The notes under the pieces are model-generated. The model was not told the DNA's origin. It was given only the letters and a program-made list of their open reading frames with translations, and did no database searches. Position numbers and translations under genes: made by a program. Positions 26,194-34,510 of a stretch of DNA of 63,889 nucleotides are shown piece by piece (positions within the stretch are counted from its first letter, which is position 1; each line of letters opens with the position of its first letter). This stretch comes from Actinomycetes bacterium. GTDB lineage: Bacteria; Actinomycetota; Acidimicrobiia; Acidimicrobiales; Palsa-688. The stretch is from assembly GCA_021808665.1 (NCBI GenBank), contig JAKBBA010000020.1, forward strand, positions 1 to 63,889. The letters run 5' to 3'.

Positions 26194-26793
26194 ATGCGCA
26201 ATACTGGCAACGTGTCGAGCAGGAGTCCCGATCCCGAAGCGCAACGCGTTGGACGCCAGATACGGTCACTGCGACGCACGGCGTCGCTCACAATGGTGGG
26301 GCTAGCAGCAAAGGCTGGCGTGTCCCAGCCGTTCCTCAGCCAGATCGAGCGTGGGCTTGCAGCACCGAGCCTGACTACTATCCTCTCCTTGGCCGAGGCT
26401 CTAGGGGTGCAGCCCGGCCAGCTGCTTGGACCGCCGGCACGGGATGGAAGCGTCGAACACGAGTCAACCCCCAAGGTGATGCAAGCCCACGAACGGGCGT
26501 CGGATACGGTGCTTATCCACACCCCCGGGTCGGACGTCTCCCGCTTGGAGGCCTACGAGCACGTGTTCAATCCAGGTGAGTCCCCGAGGGACTGGTTCGA
26601 GCACGAGGGGGAAGACTTCGTCTACGTCTTGGAGGGCATAGTAGAGCTTCAGCTCCTAGGCGAGAAGGCGGTGCCGCTGGGGACGGGCCGCAGCGCCGTG
26701 TACCCGGGCCGTGTTCCCCACCGGTGCGTCGTCGTCGGTCCTACTAGAGCCCGTACCCTCGTCGTCGTTTCCGGCCACGAGGTTATCCATTAG
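26194..26793 (+). CDS. XRE-family regulator with C-terminal cupin sensor domain
   Basis: A 199-residue regulator. The HTH spans RQIRSLRRTASLTMVGLAAKAGVSQPFLSQIERGLAAPSLTTILSLAEALGV, and a cupin domain (DWFEHEGEDFVYVLEGIVELQL...AVYPGRVPHRCVVVG) follows from about residue 110. Proteins of this form sense a small ligand in the cupin and repress or activate a neighbouring pathway. It is divergent from the ABC/arylsulfotransferase operon by 125 bases, so it is the likely regulator. ATG 26194 is chosen; the open frame continues upstream into the promoter region, which looks non-coding. Confidence 0.9.
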   Translation: MRNTGNVSSRSPDPEAQRVGRQIRSLRRTASLTMVGLAAKAGVSQPFLSQIERGLAAPSLTTILSLAEALGVQPGQLLGPPARDGSVEHESTPKVMQAHERASDTVLIHTPGSDVSRLEAYEHVFNPGESPRDWFEHEGEDFVYVLEGIVELQLLGEKAVPLGTGRSAVYPGRVPHRCVVVGPTRARTLVVVSGHEVIH

Positions 26794-26794
26794 A

Positions 26795-27610
26795 CTAACC
26801 GAGGCCTAGCGCGTCGAGCGCTTGTCGATGCAGCAGGCCGTTGGTGGAGATGGCGCTGCCGCCACCGGCGCCTTTCCGGCCGAGCAGGTCGGTGAAAGTC
26901 CCGCCGGCTTCCTCCACGATCACTTCTAATGCGGCGAGATCCCAGAGTGATGCCACCGGGTCGATGCCGATATCGATGGCACCCTCCGCTACGAGCATGT
27001 GCGACCAGAAGTCACCGAAGCTGCGATCCGCGTAGCAGCCCTGCGCCAAGGTTACGTAGCTTGCCGGGCCTCCCCAATCTTCCCAGGATGACAGTGCGGA
27101 ACCCGACAGGTGAGCGTCGGCGAGAGACGCGACGCCGGAAACACCCATCCGCCGGGCTGGCCCTGCGGGCAGGTCGGCCACGAACGCCCCGGCGCCCCGT
27201 GCCGCCCACCAGCGCCGCCCGAGGGCTGGGGCTGACACGACTCCGACGTCGACGGCGCCTTGGGCTTCTAGGGCTATGAGCGTCGCCCACGCCGGGATGC
27301 TCCTGACGAAGTTCTTGGTGCCGTCTATCGGGTCGACGATCCAGCGCCGGGGCCCGCTGCCTGTGTCGCCGTACTCCTCTCCGACTATCCGGTCGTCTGG
27401 TCGTTCGACGGCGAGGATCGCCCGGAGGCGCTCTTCGACCGCCCGGTCCGCTTCGCTCACCGGCGTACGGTCAGCTTTGGTCTCCACCACCAGCCCGGAC
27501 TTGCGGAACGCTTCGCGGGTTATGGCGTCGGCGGCGTCCGCCAGGCGCAGCGCCAGGTCCAGGTCCGACGTTGACACCGGCGGGGATTCGGTCGTGGAAG
27601 GTTCGTTCAC
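26795..27610 (-). CDS. hisN: Inositol monophosphatase-family phosphatase, probably histidinol-phosphatase
   Basis: A 271-residue Mg-dependent phosphatase. Metal-binding motifs are present: IVGEEYGDTG, RRWIVDPIDGTKNFVRSIPAW, and C-terminal ASLWDLAALEVIVEEAGG with a final STNGLLH. The TKNFVRSIP form and actinobacterial occurrence fit HisN, which completes histidine synthesis, but a general inositol or NADP phosphatase cannot be excluded. The GTG start overlaps the ABC-F stop in a GTGA (27607-27610). One base separates its stop from that of the convergent XRE gene. Confidence 0.85.
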   Translation of the reverse strand: MNEPSTTESPPVSTSDLDLALRLADAADAITREAFRKSGLVVETKADRTPVSEADRAVEERLRAILAVERPDDRIVGEEYGDTGSGPRRWIVDPIDGTKNFVRSIPAWATLIALEAQGAVDVGVVSAPALGRRWWAARGAGAFVADLPAGPARRMGVSGVASLADAHLSGSALSSWEDWGGPASYVTLAQGCYADRSFGDFWSHMLVAEGAIDIGIDPVASLWDLAALEVIVEEAGGTFTDLLGRKGAGGGSAISTNGLLHRQALDALGLG

Positions 27611-29199
27611 GCCAGGGCCACCAGCTCGATGAGGTCGTCGCTCCAGCGATCCTCGACTCCTTCGGGCATGGTTATCACCCGGCTCGGGGAGAGCTGCGCG
27701 ACGAAAGACACGTCGTGGCTGACTACGATCATCGCACCGGGCCAGTCGGAGAGGGCCGCTCCGATAGCGTCACGCGACGGCGGGTCCAGGTTGTTGGTCG
27801 GCTCGTCGAGCAGCAGCAGGTTGTGGCGGCCGGCGACGAGCTGAGCGAGAGCGAGTTTCGTCTTCTCCCCTCCTGAGAGGGTCCCCGCGTCCTGGAAGGC
27901 TATTTCGCCGACCAGGCCGAACATGCCAAGCAGCGCCCGCAGCTCCGGTTCGGGGGCGTTCGAAGCTTCTCGCATGTGGGCCAGCACCGTAACCCCCGAG
28001 CGGATGCCCTCGTGCTCCTGGGCGTAGTAACCGGCTACGACCCCCGCGCCGAGACGCCAGGAGCCGTTCTTGGGGTCGCTGCGCCCGGCGAGGATGCGAA
28101 GCAGGCTCGTCTTGCCCGCGCCGTTGAGGCCCATCACCAGGACCCGTTCGCCTCGCTCCAAAGCGAACGACACGTCCTCGAAGATCATCGGCCCCCCGTA
28201 GGACTGGGCGAGCTCCTCCGCTTCGAGGACGACCCTGCCGGCTCGCGGCGGGTCCGGGAAGCGAACCTTGTATTTGCGTTCCCCTCTGCCTGCCGTCGTG
28301 ACCGCCCCCGAAGCGAGGCGCTCGGCGCGCCGGTCAAGTGAACGGGCGACCCTCGCACGTTTCGCCGTCTGGTGGCGCATCGAGTCGGCAAGGTCGGAGA
28401 GCCTCTTTATCTCGGTCTGCTGGCGCTCCGCGAGACGCCGGCGGCGTTCCTCGTCGGCGGCGCGGGCCTTCCTGTACTGCGAGTAGGTGCCTTTGTACTC
28501 GACCATCTCCGCGTTGTCGAGGTGCAAGACGCGGGTGATCGCCTCGTCGAGGAGGTCCAGGTCGTGGCTCACGACGAGCAGCGCCCCGCGAAAGTCGCGC
28601 AGGAAGCCCATCAGCCAGCTCTTCGCGTCCCCGTCGAGATGGTTCGTCGGTTCGTCGAGCATCAGCACGTCGGTACCCCCGAAGAGGATCCTGGCGAGCT
28701 CTACCCTGCGCCGCTCGCCGCCTGAGAGCACGCCGAGCGGCCCGTCGAGACGGTCGGAGTCGAGTCCCAGGCCGGCTACGAGCTGGCGGACCTCGGACTC
28801 CGCGGCGTAGCCGTCGAGGTTCGAGAAGGTCTCCTCGGACCGCGAGTAACGACGGATGTTGGCTTCGGAAGGTTCGGATTCCATGGCGCGCCGGGCGTCT
28901 TCCATACGTCGAGCGGCCTCGTCTAGACCCCGCCCTGACAGGACGTGCTCCATGGCGGTGACGTCGGTTTTCCGGGACAGGGCTCTTGGGTCCTGGGTGA
29001 GGAAACCGAGGCGGCCCCTTATGGTCGACCGGCCTCCCGACGGGGGGGCGTCCCCGGCGAGCACTTTGAGCAGGCTGGTCTTGCCGGCCCCGTTCCTGCC
29101 GACGAGACCGACCTTGTCGCCGGGACGAACCTGGAACGACGCCCCGCCTAGGGTGACCCTGCCGCCGACTTCGACCGTCAGGTCCTTGACCTCCAACAC
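27607..29199 (-). CDS. ABC-F family ATPase
   Basis: A 530-residue soluble protein with two ABC ATPase domains and no membrane segment: Walker A GLVGRNGAGKTSLL and GLNGAGKTSLLRIL, signatures LSGGERRRVELARIL and LSGGEKTKLALAQLV, Walker B VLMLDEPTNHLD and LLLLDEPTNNLD. Between them is the charged P-site tRNA interaction linker (YRKARAADEERRRRLAERQQTEIKRL). ABC-F proteins act on ribosomes as translation factors or in antibiotic protection. The subtype resembles actinobacterial EttA/Uup-like members but is not assigned. Confidence 0.93.
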   Translation of the reverse strand: MLEVKDLTVEVGGRVTLGGASFQVRPGDKVGLVGRNGAGKTSLLKVLAGDAPPSGGRSTIRGRLGFLTQDPRALSRKTDVTAMEHVLSGRGLDEAARRMEDARRAMESEPSEANIRRYSRSEETFSNLDGYAAESEVRQLVAGLGLDSDRLDGPLGVLSGGERRRVELARILFGGTDVLMLDEPTNHLDGDAKSWLMGFLRDFRGALLVVSHDLDLLDEAITRVLHLDNAEMVEYKGTYSQYRKARAADEERRRRLAERQQTEIKRLSDLADSMRHQTAKRARVARSLDRRAERLASGAVTTAGRGERKYKVRFPDPPRAGRVVLEAEELAQSYGGPMIFEDVSFALERGERVLVMGLNGAGKTSLLRILAGRSDPKNGSWRLGAGVVAGYYAQEHEGIRSGVTVLAHMREASNAPEPELRALLGMFGLVGEIAFQDAGTLSGGEKTKLALAQLVAGRHNLLLLDEPTNNLDPPSRDAIGAALSDWPGAMIVVSHDVSFVAQLSPSRVITMPEGVEDRWSDDLIELVALA

Positions 29200-29254
29200 C
29201 TAGACCATGATGGCCCAAGTCAGGACCGCTGCGGTACCACCACTGCATCCGTGT

Positions 29255-30436
29255 TCAAAGCGGCCTGGTGCGGGCGGCTTCCTCGGCTTCGCATGCCACG
29301 TCGCGAACCGGCCGGCCGAGCTGCGCGGCGACGCCGAGGGCGTCGTCGTGCTCGGCCTTGTAGCGTTGAGCCGACACTTTCACCCGTACGGGCAGCCCGC
29401 TCACTTCCACCGTGACGAAGCTCCTGGCGGACGGCCAGCGCCGCCAGGTGGAGGCTCTCACCCCGAGCGTCCCGGTCTCGGAGGTGATCACCGCTCTGAG
29501 CTTGCTGACATTCGACGGGTCGGACAGGACCGTGAGCACATGGGCGGGGCGTCCTTTCTTGCCGGTCACCGGTGACACCCACGCGTCGAGAGCCCCCCGC
29601 CTCAGGAGTGCCGATATCGTCGACGCGAGGATCTCGCCTGTCACGTCGTCGACGGTCGCTTCCATGACGACAAGAGGTTGGGCGCCTTCGAGGTCGGGGC
29701 CGTCGCCGGCGTGGACCTCCCCGATCAGCACCTGGGCGGCGTTGGGAAGGCCGTTGAGGTCACGCGTCCCCGCCCCGAAACCGCAGGCGACCACGTTCAT
29801 CGCCGGGACGGGACCCCAACCGTCGCACAGCCCGGCGAGCAGCGCCGCCCCTGTAGGGGTGGTTAGCTCCATCCCCACGCCCGTGCCGTAGATCGGCGCC
29901 CCGACTTCGGCTAAGACGACGCTTACAGCCGGCGCCGGGACTGGAAGCGAACCGTGCGCCGACGAGGCCATGCCGGACCCTTGGGCGACGGGACCGGAGA
30001 AGACCTCGTCGACTCCCAGCAGTTCCAACGCGATGCACGTTCCGACGACGTCTACGATCGCATCGGTCGAGCCGACCTCGTGGAAGTGGACCTCCCCGAG
30101 GGGCACACCGTGCAGCCGCGATTCGGCGCGTCCCAGGCGGTCGAACACCTCGAGAGCCCGGCGCCGGGCACGTTCGGGCAGGTCGGCTCGCTCCAGCATC
30201 GCGACGATGCTCGTGTAGGTTCTGGTCTCCGGCCCGGCTTCGACGACGACGTCAAGGTAGGTTGCGGCGACCCCGGCGCGCAGGACCTGCTCGGATCGGA
30301 TCTCCCAGCCGCTCAGCTCGAGTTTTGCGAGCCCATCTTCAATCGACGCCAGGTCAGCGCCCGCGTCTACCAGAGCCCCTAAAGCCATGTTCCCGGCGAT
30401 CCCAGCGAAGCAGTTCCACCAGGCGACGGTACTCAA
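29255..30436 (-). CDS. larC: Pyridinium-3,5-bisthiocarboxylate mononucleotide nickel insertion protein LarC
   Basis: A 393-residue LarC (DUF111) protein: N terminus WNCFAGIAGNMALGALVDAG, then GVPLGEVHFHEVGSTDAIVDVVG, ELTTPTGAALLAGL, and EATVDDVTGEILAS. LarC inserts nickel into the NPN cofactor of lactate racemase and relatives, using CTP. It is one continuous reading frame, whereas some lactobacilli split larC and need frameshifting. The N-terminal motif reads GNM where GDM is more usual. TTG 30436 overlaps the larB stop in a TTGA; the frame stays open further upstream antisense to larB. Confidence 0.92.
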   Translation of the reverse strand: MSTVAWWNCFAGIAGNMALGALVDAGADLASIEDGLAKLELSGWEIRSEQVLRAGVAATYLDVVVEAGPETRTYTSIVAMLERADLPERARRRALEVFDRLGRAESRLHGVPLGEVHFHEVGSTDAIVDVVGTCIALELLGVDEVFSGPVAQGSGMASSAHGSLPVPAPAVSVVLAEVGAPIYGTGVGMELTTPTGAALLAGLCDGWGPVPAMNVVACGFGAGTRDLNGLPNAAQVLIGEVHAGDGPDLEGAQPLVVMEATVDDVTGEILASTISALLRRGALDAWVSPVTGKKGRPAHVLTVLSDPSNVSKLRAVITSETGTLGVRASTWRRWPSARSFVTVEVSGLPVRVKVSAQRYKAEHDDALGVAAQLGRPVRDVACEAEEAARTRPL

Positions 30437-31173
30437 CGGAAGATCCGACTGATAGCGAACGCCGCCCCAAAACCGTTGTCGATGCCGACCACGGTGATGC
30501 CCGAGGCGCACGAAGACAGCATCGACAACAGGGCGGTGACTCCTTCGAGCGAAGCGCCGTACCCCACGCTCGTCGGCACCGCCACCACGGGGCACGCGAC
30601 CAGGCCGCCGACCACGGAGGCGAGCGCCCCTTCCATGCCGGCCACCACCACCACGGCGGGGGCCCGCTGAAGTTCGGGCACGCGGACCAAAAGGCGGTGC
30701 AGGCCTGCGACACCAACGTCGGCTATCAGCTGAGACCGGATCCCCATGGCGTGCAACGTCGCCTGGCACTCCGCCGCCACGGCAAGGTCAGCCGTGCCGG
30801 CGGTGACGACGAGGACCGCGTCGAGGTCCTCTCTCGGCTCGGCGGGCCGCCACACCACGGTCGACTCGTGGCGCTCAGCTCCAGGGAACCTCGACGTGAC
30901 GGCTTCTATCTGAGCCGGGGTTGCCCTGCTCAAAAGCACCGGGCCGCTGCTTGAGCGAAGCAGCTCGTCTACGATCCCGACGCAATGCTCGGTGCTCTTT
31001 CCCGGGCCGTAGACCGCCTCGGGAACCCCTTGGCGCAGCTCCCTGTGGGTGTCGAGAGTGGCGAAGCCCATTTCGGTGTAGGGCAGCGACCGCAGACGGC
31101 TGACCACCTCGTCTGCGTCTATCTCACCGGCGCTAAGGCGGTCGAGGAGTTTGCGTACTTCGGCGGCGTCCAT
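30433..31173 (-). CDS. larB: Pyridinium-3,5-biscarboxylic acid mononucleotide synthase LarB
   Basis: A 246-residue LarB. The N-terminal segment LLDRLSAGEIDADEVVSRLRSLPYTEMGFATLDTHRELRQGVPEAVYGPGKS is diagnostic, and the C-terminal NCAIR-mutase-like domain has VVVVAGMEGALASVVGGL and VAVPTSVGYGASLEGVTALLSMLSSCASGITVVGIDNGFGAA. LarB carboxylates and hydrolyses nicotinate adenine dinucleotide, the first step of NPN cofactor synthesis. larE and larA are not in this window. Its start is only 20 bases from that of divergent pheA. Confidence 0.95.
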   Translation of the reverse strand: MDAAEVRKLLDRLSAGEIDADEVVSRLRSLPYTEMGFATLDTHRELRQGVPEAVYGPGKSTEHCVGIVDELLRSSSGPVLLSRATPAQIEAVTSRFPGAERHESTVVWRPAEPREDLDAVLVVTAGTADLAVAAECQATLHAMGIRSQLIADVGVAGLHRLLVRVPELQRAPAVVVVAGMEGALASVVGGLVACPVVAVPTSVGYGASLEGVTALLSMLSSCASGITVVGIDNGFGAAFAISRIFR

Positions 31174-31193
31174 ATCACCTATCCTGCCCGGCC

Positions 31194-32219
31194 ATGACCG
31201 GGATTGTCTCCTCGAGCGCTTCTATAGGGTTCCTCGGACCGAGCGGCACCTTCACAGAGGAAGCCCTGCGAAGCGAGCCAGGCCTCGCCCGGGCCCGACT
31301 GGTGGCCCTGCCATCTTTCGTCGCGGTCTTCGAGGAAGTCGCCGCCGGCCGGGTGGACTACGGGTTCGTTGCGATCGAGAACTCGATAGAAGGTTCCGTG
31401 TCGATCACCACCGACCAACTGGTCTTCGAGCGCGACCTGATCATCGTCGGCGAGACGGTTCTCCCGGTGACGCAGAACCTGCTCGCTGCGCCTGGCGTCA
31501 CTGTAGAACAGGTCACCAGGGTGGTCTCGTTCCCGGTCGCGACAGCTCAGTGCAGGGCTTGGCTTTCGCAGAACCTTCCCGGCGTCGAGGAGGTGGCAGC
31601 GACATCCACGGCAGCAGCGGTCCGCCAGGTCGCAGCTGAAGGCGACGACGCTTCGAGCCCCGACGGGCTGTCAGCCGCGATCGGCACTGCCCTGGCCGGG
31701 TCGCTTTACGGCCTGGATGTACTAGCGGCGAGCATCGAGGACAACCCGGACAACACCACCAGGTTCGTCCTGGTAACCCGTCCCGGAAACGGCGTCCCAG
31801 CCCCGAGCGGGCATGACAAGACGAGCGTCGTGTGCTTTCAGTCCTCGGACCATCCAGGCTCACTGCACGGCATCCTCGGCCAGTTCTCCGCCCGCGACCT
31901 CAACTTGGTGAAGCTGGAGTCGAGACCGACCAAGAAGGGTCTCGGCGAGTACTGCTTCTTGATCGACTTCGAAGGTCACGTGGGAGACGAGATCGTCGCG
32001 GACTGCTTGCGCGACCTGCACGCCAGTCTCCGCTCGCTCAAATTCTTAGGCTCGTATCCCGCAGCCGGCTTCCACGGGGACGGGATCCGACGGGCCGCCA
32101 ACCAGGCCTGGGTCGAAGCGGACATCTGGATAGACGGGATACGATCCCTTATAGTCCCCGCCGGGGCACCTATTGTCCCAGCCGGGACACCCGCCGACCC
32201 ACGAGAGGGAAACCCGTGA
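31194..32219 (+). CDS. pheA: Prephenate dehydratase
   Basis: A 341-residue monofunctional prephenate dehydratase making phenylpyruvate. The N terminus reads ASIGFLGPSGTFTEEAL; GFVAIENSIEGSV and the catalytic NTTRFVLV motif follow, then an ACT regulatory domain (HPGSLHGILGQFSARDLNLVKLESRPTKKGLGEYCFLIDFEGH), with the ESRP element that binds phenylalanine. The C-terminal 45 residues are extra, with an imperfect repeat (IVPAGAPIVPAGTP). It overlaps the nitroreductase gene in a GTGA. Confidence 0.95.
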   Translation: MTGIVSSSASIGFLGPSGTFTEEALRSEPGLARARLVALPSFVAVFEEVAAGRVDYGFVAIENSIEGSVSITTDQLVFERDLIIVGETVLPVTQNLLAAPGVTVEQVTRVVSFPVATAQCRAWLSQNLPGVEEVAATSTAAAVRQVAAEGDDASSPDGLSAAIGTALAGSLYGLDVLAASIEDNPDNTTRFVLVTRPGNGVPAPSGHDKTSVVCFQSSDHPGSLHGILGQFSARDLNLVKLESRPTKKGLGEYCFLIDFEGHVGDEIVADCLRDLHASLRSLKFLGSYPAAGFHGDGIRRAANQAWVEADIWIDGIRSLIVPAGAPIVPAGTPADPREGNP

Positions 32220-32896
32220 CAGCCACCTCAGAGACGCCCCAAGCCCAGCCACCTTTCGACCTGTCGGTCACCGACAGGCTCCTGTCCACCACGCGGTCGG
32301 TCCGCAAGCGCCTCGACTTGGGCCGCCCGGTGCCCAAGGAAGTGGTCTTGGAGTGCTTGCGCCTAGCCGTGCAAGCTCCCACCGGAAGCAACACTCAGGG
32401 CTGGCGCTGGATGGTCGTGACGGACCCCGACAAGCGTCGGGAGCTGGCCCGTCTTTACCGGGAGGGAGGCGAGGGCTACCTACGCGCCTCGGCCAACCAG
32501 GCGATGGACCCCCAGACCCAACGCGTGTACGAGAGCGCTATCCACCTCACCGAGACCCTTGAGCAGGTCCCGGTGCACGTCGTTCCTTGCATCGAGGGCA
32601 GAGCCGAGAGCACCGTTAACGCAATGTCGGCGTCGATCTACGGTTCGATCCTCCCAGCCGTTTGGAGCTTCATGTTGGCGCTGCGCTCCCGGGGGCTAGG
32701 GTCCGCGTGGACGACGCTGCACCTGGTAAAGGAGCGCGAAGCCGCCGAGGTTCTCGGCATACCGTTCGAGTCGGTAACCCAGGTGGCTCTGCTGCCGGTG
32801 GCCTACACGGTCGGAACTGACTTCAAGGCGGCGTCGCGTCCTCCAGTGGAGACCGTCACCTACTGGGACACGTGGGGAGCCCACCCCGAGCTTTGA
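32216..32896 (+). CDS. Nitroreductase-family flavoprotein
   Basis: A 226-residue FMN protein of the nitroreductase fold: TTRSVRKRLDLGRPVPKEVVLECLRLAVQAPTGSNTQGWRWMVVTDP is the family N terminus (R-S-x-R and A-P-x-G-x-N-x-Q), and LALRSRGLGSAWTTLHL plus GIPFESVTQVALLPVAY close the fold. These enzymes reduce nitro groups, quinones or flavins with NAD(P)H. GTG 32216 is chosen because it overlaps the pheA stop (GTGA) and begins just before conserved sequence. Physiological substrate unknown. Confidence 0.9.
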   Translation: MTATSETPQAQPPFDLSVTDRLLSTTRSVRKRLDLGRPVPKEVVLECLRLAVQAPTGSNTQGWRWMVVTDPDKRRELARLYREGGEGYLRASANQAMDPQTQRVYESAIHLTETLEQVPVHVVPCIEGRAESTVNAMSASIYGSILPAVWSFMLALRSRGLGSAWTTLHLVKEREAAEVLGIPFESVTQVALLPVAYTVGTDFKAASRPPVETVTYWDTWGAHPEL

Positions 32897-33089
32897 GCGT
32901 CACCCCGGCGTACCAGTTGCGGTCCAGTTCCGTGCGGGTAGCCTGGTAGCCACGCACGAAGACACCACATCCCCCGGTGAGTTCGGATACGAAGACCCAG
33001 AAACCGGTGGGGACCCAGCCTGCTGGGCCGGTCTGCTCTGCCCGGAGTGCTACGCCATGTCCGACGGCGGTTACCACCGCGAGGGGTGC

Positions 33090-33560
33090 TCCCATGCGGA
33101 GGCACCGGACTAGTAAAGGGCCTCACGTCTTCGGCCCAGAGTCGCCAACTCCGCAGCCTCTCGAAGATACGACTAGCGAAAGCCAGGTAGAACGACTGGC
33201 GGAAGGAACGGGTTCGCGACCGGCCCCGTTCGTCCACGACCCTGCCTTTCGTCAGCATGGAGTGTGACGCTTGAACAAGCAGTGACGTGAAAAACCCTTC
33301 AACCGCGTCGAGTTCTGATACGAACCCGACGACGTTCATGTACCCGCAGTCGCCATCCCAGGCGACCCTCACCCGGTTCGTTGCCCCGACCGCCGCTAGA
33401 AGCCGTCCTTTCGCAGGGGCGTACGGGTCCTCGATCCATATCCTTCTCCCGCTGGGGGCCTTGCGGCGCTTGGATCCGCTCGGCTGCGCCAGAGCTGCGT
33501 CTACGAGGCCTGCTTCGAGAGCAGATCGAATCTCTGATGCGGCACCTCTTGCGTGCAGGC
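33090..33560 (-). pseudogene. Remnant of a DUF2786-family gene
   Basis: On the minus strand one frame reads RRIWIEDPYAPAKGRLLAAVGATNRVRVAWDGD..., then VVGFVSELDAVEGFFTSLLVQASHSM and RSRTRSFRQSFYLAFASRIFERLR, which is the core of actinobacterial DUF2786 proteins. The N-terminal helices with the usual Lys-Ala-Glu-rich motif are missing: the frame meets a stop just upstream and no good start codon exists before a GTG at 33372. After FERLR the frame runs into unrelated sequence, so the C terminus is lost too. It is truncated at both ends and probably non-functional. Positions are approximate. The 193 bases between the nitroreductase stop and this remnant hold nothing else I recognise. Confidence 0.6.
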
Positions 33561-33656
33561 GGGCTTATGAAACCAGAACCGAACGAAAGTCCGGCCTGGT
33601 CCGCCCGAGGCAGCTTAGGAGCCGGGAAAATAGAGGTAGTCTTTAGGTCGTTCCGT

Positions 33657-33741
33657 GGAGGGATGGCAGAGTGGACGAATGCGAAGCTCTTGAAAAGCTT
33701 TGGGATGCAAGTCCCCGGGGGTTCGAATCCCTCTCCCTCCG
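33657..33741 (+). tRNA. tRNA-Ser (anticodon UGA)
   Basis: Acceptor strands GGAGGGA (33657-33663) and TCCCTCC (33734-33740) pair perfectly, followed by discriminator G. The D arm contains GCAGAGTGGACGAATGC; the anticodon arm AAGCT-CTTGAAA-AGCTT gives anticodon TGA; a long variable arm typical of class II tRNAs precedes the GTTCGAATC T loop. The 3' CCA is not encoded. Reads UCA-type serine codons. Confidence 0.95.
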
Positions 33742-34164
33742 CTGCTCAGAGGCTGTTGTTGCGCATTGACCACGTCGCTTCACCAGTCGGACAGTCATAA
33801 TACGGTCATGCATCTGCTGGCGTTCTTGCCATGTGAAGGAGCGTCCGGTCCCGAGGCGACGACTACTGGCAAGTGCCGGTTCCACTCGGCCGCGACCCTG
33901 CTAGGTCAATTAGGAGTGTGCCACCAAGCGGGCGCACGGCACGAAGCGGGATGCTCAACAGGCAGCCACAGCAGCCGGACCCGCGTCGGGTCTACTTAGC
34001 CCACGACCGTGCGCAATGCGACCACACCTCCTTGATATCAGCTGGACAGCTTGGATGATATCATTAATACTCATGCTATCTGAGAGCTAGTCATGTCTTG
34101 CTAGGCCGCTCAGCTCGCATCGTTCGAGGATCGGGTCCTCGGTGACGTTTGGGGGCGCTTCAGT
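33742..34164. other. Gene-free region downstream of tRNA-Ser
   Basis: These 423 bases contain no ORF I can support on either strand and are locally less GC-rich near 34030-34090. The only structure seen is the paired palindrome at 34033-34064. It is probably decayed sequence next to a tRNA, a common integration site, but no repeat of the tRNA 3' end was found within the window. Confidence 0.5.
34033..34064. repeat. Pair of TGATATCA palindromes
   Basis: TGATATCA occurs at 34033-34040 and again at 34056-34063, the second embedded in the 10-base palindrome ATGATATCAT. The 15-base spacer itself contains AGCT-GGAC-AGCT. The spacing of 23 bases (about two helical turns) suggests a former operator. 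An ATG in the second copy opens only a 11-codon frame. Confidence 0.4.
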
Positions 34165-34308
34165 TCAGCTGACCTTGAGATATTCCCGAAGGGCTTCGCG
34201 CACAACGTCTGAAGCGGTCGTGTGATCCTTTGCTGCTCGGTCGTCGACTGCCTTACGTAGCTCCGGTTCTAGTCGTACCGGAAACGTGCCGGCCGGACCT
34301 GATCCCAT
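34165..34308 (-). CDS. Orphan ribbon-helix-helix (CopG/antitoxin-like) small protein
   Basis: A 47-residue RHH protein: TFPVRLEPELRKAVDDRAAKDHTTASDVVREALREYLKV shows the strand-helix-helix pattern with the usual T-x-S-D-V-V-R-x-A-L. No toxin gene is adjacent. ATG 34308 is chosen; the open frame continues upstream but there is antisense to the SRPBCC fragment. Either a free-standing small regulator or what remains of a toxin-antitoxin pair. Confidence 0.6.
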   Translation of the reverse strand: MGSGPAGTFPVRLEPELRKAVDDRAAKDHTTASDVVREALREYLKVS

Positions 34309-34311
34309 CGA

Positions 34312-34510
34312 TGGGCGGCCCGGCCGGCCAACCACGCCACCATCGACGGGAGTGGGATGTTGAGGGGCACGGCCGATGATCGGGTCCTGTCCGGGGTCGG
34401 GGAGACCTTCGAGTTGGAGATGCACAACGACCGCCTCGGCGACTACGTGGCGGAGAACCGGGTCGTGGAGTACGAACCAAGCCGTGCACTTCGGCTTCGG
34501 CACGCCTGGT
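34312..34510 (+). pseudogene. Fragment of an SRPBCC (polyketide cyclase/dehydrase) gene
   Basis: One frame reads NHATIDGSGMLRGTADDRVLSG, then VGETFELEMHNDRLGDYVAENRVVEYEPSRAL, which matches the middle of actinobacterial SRPBCC proteins, where the HP-x-IDGSGM and V-x-EYEP-R motifs are standard. The N-terminal 20-30 residues are absent, cut at about 34310 exactly where the RHH gene starts on the other strand, and the C-terminal half is replaced by unrelated sequence. The 34511-34774 stretch beyond holds no gene I can support, only a short coding-like tail (LALRAIDRNRLKAAQAS) ending at about 34578. Confidence 0.6.

Noticed and set aside
33643..33885. 80-codon minus-strand ORF across the tRNA-Ser
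   Set aside because: It reads through the tRNA on the antisense strand (RERDSNPRGLASQ, the usual artefact of a tRNA-Ser complement).
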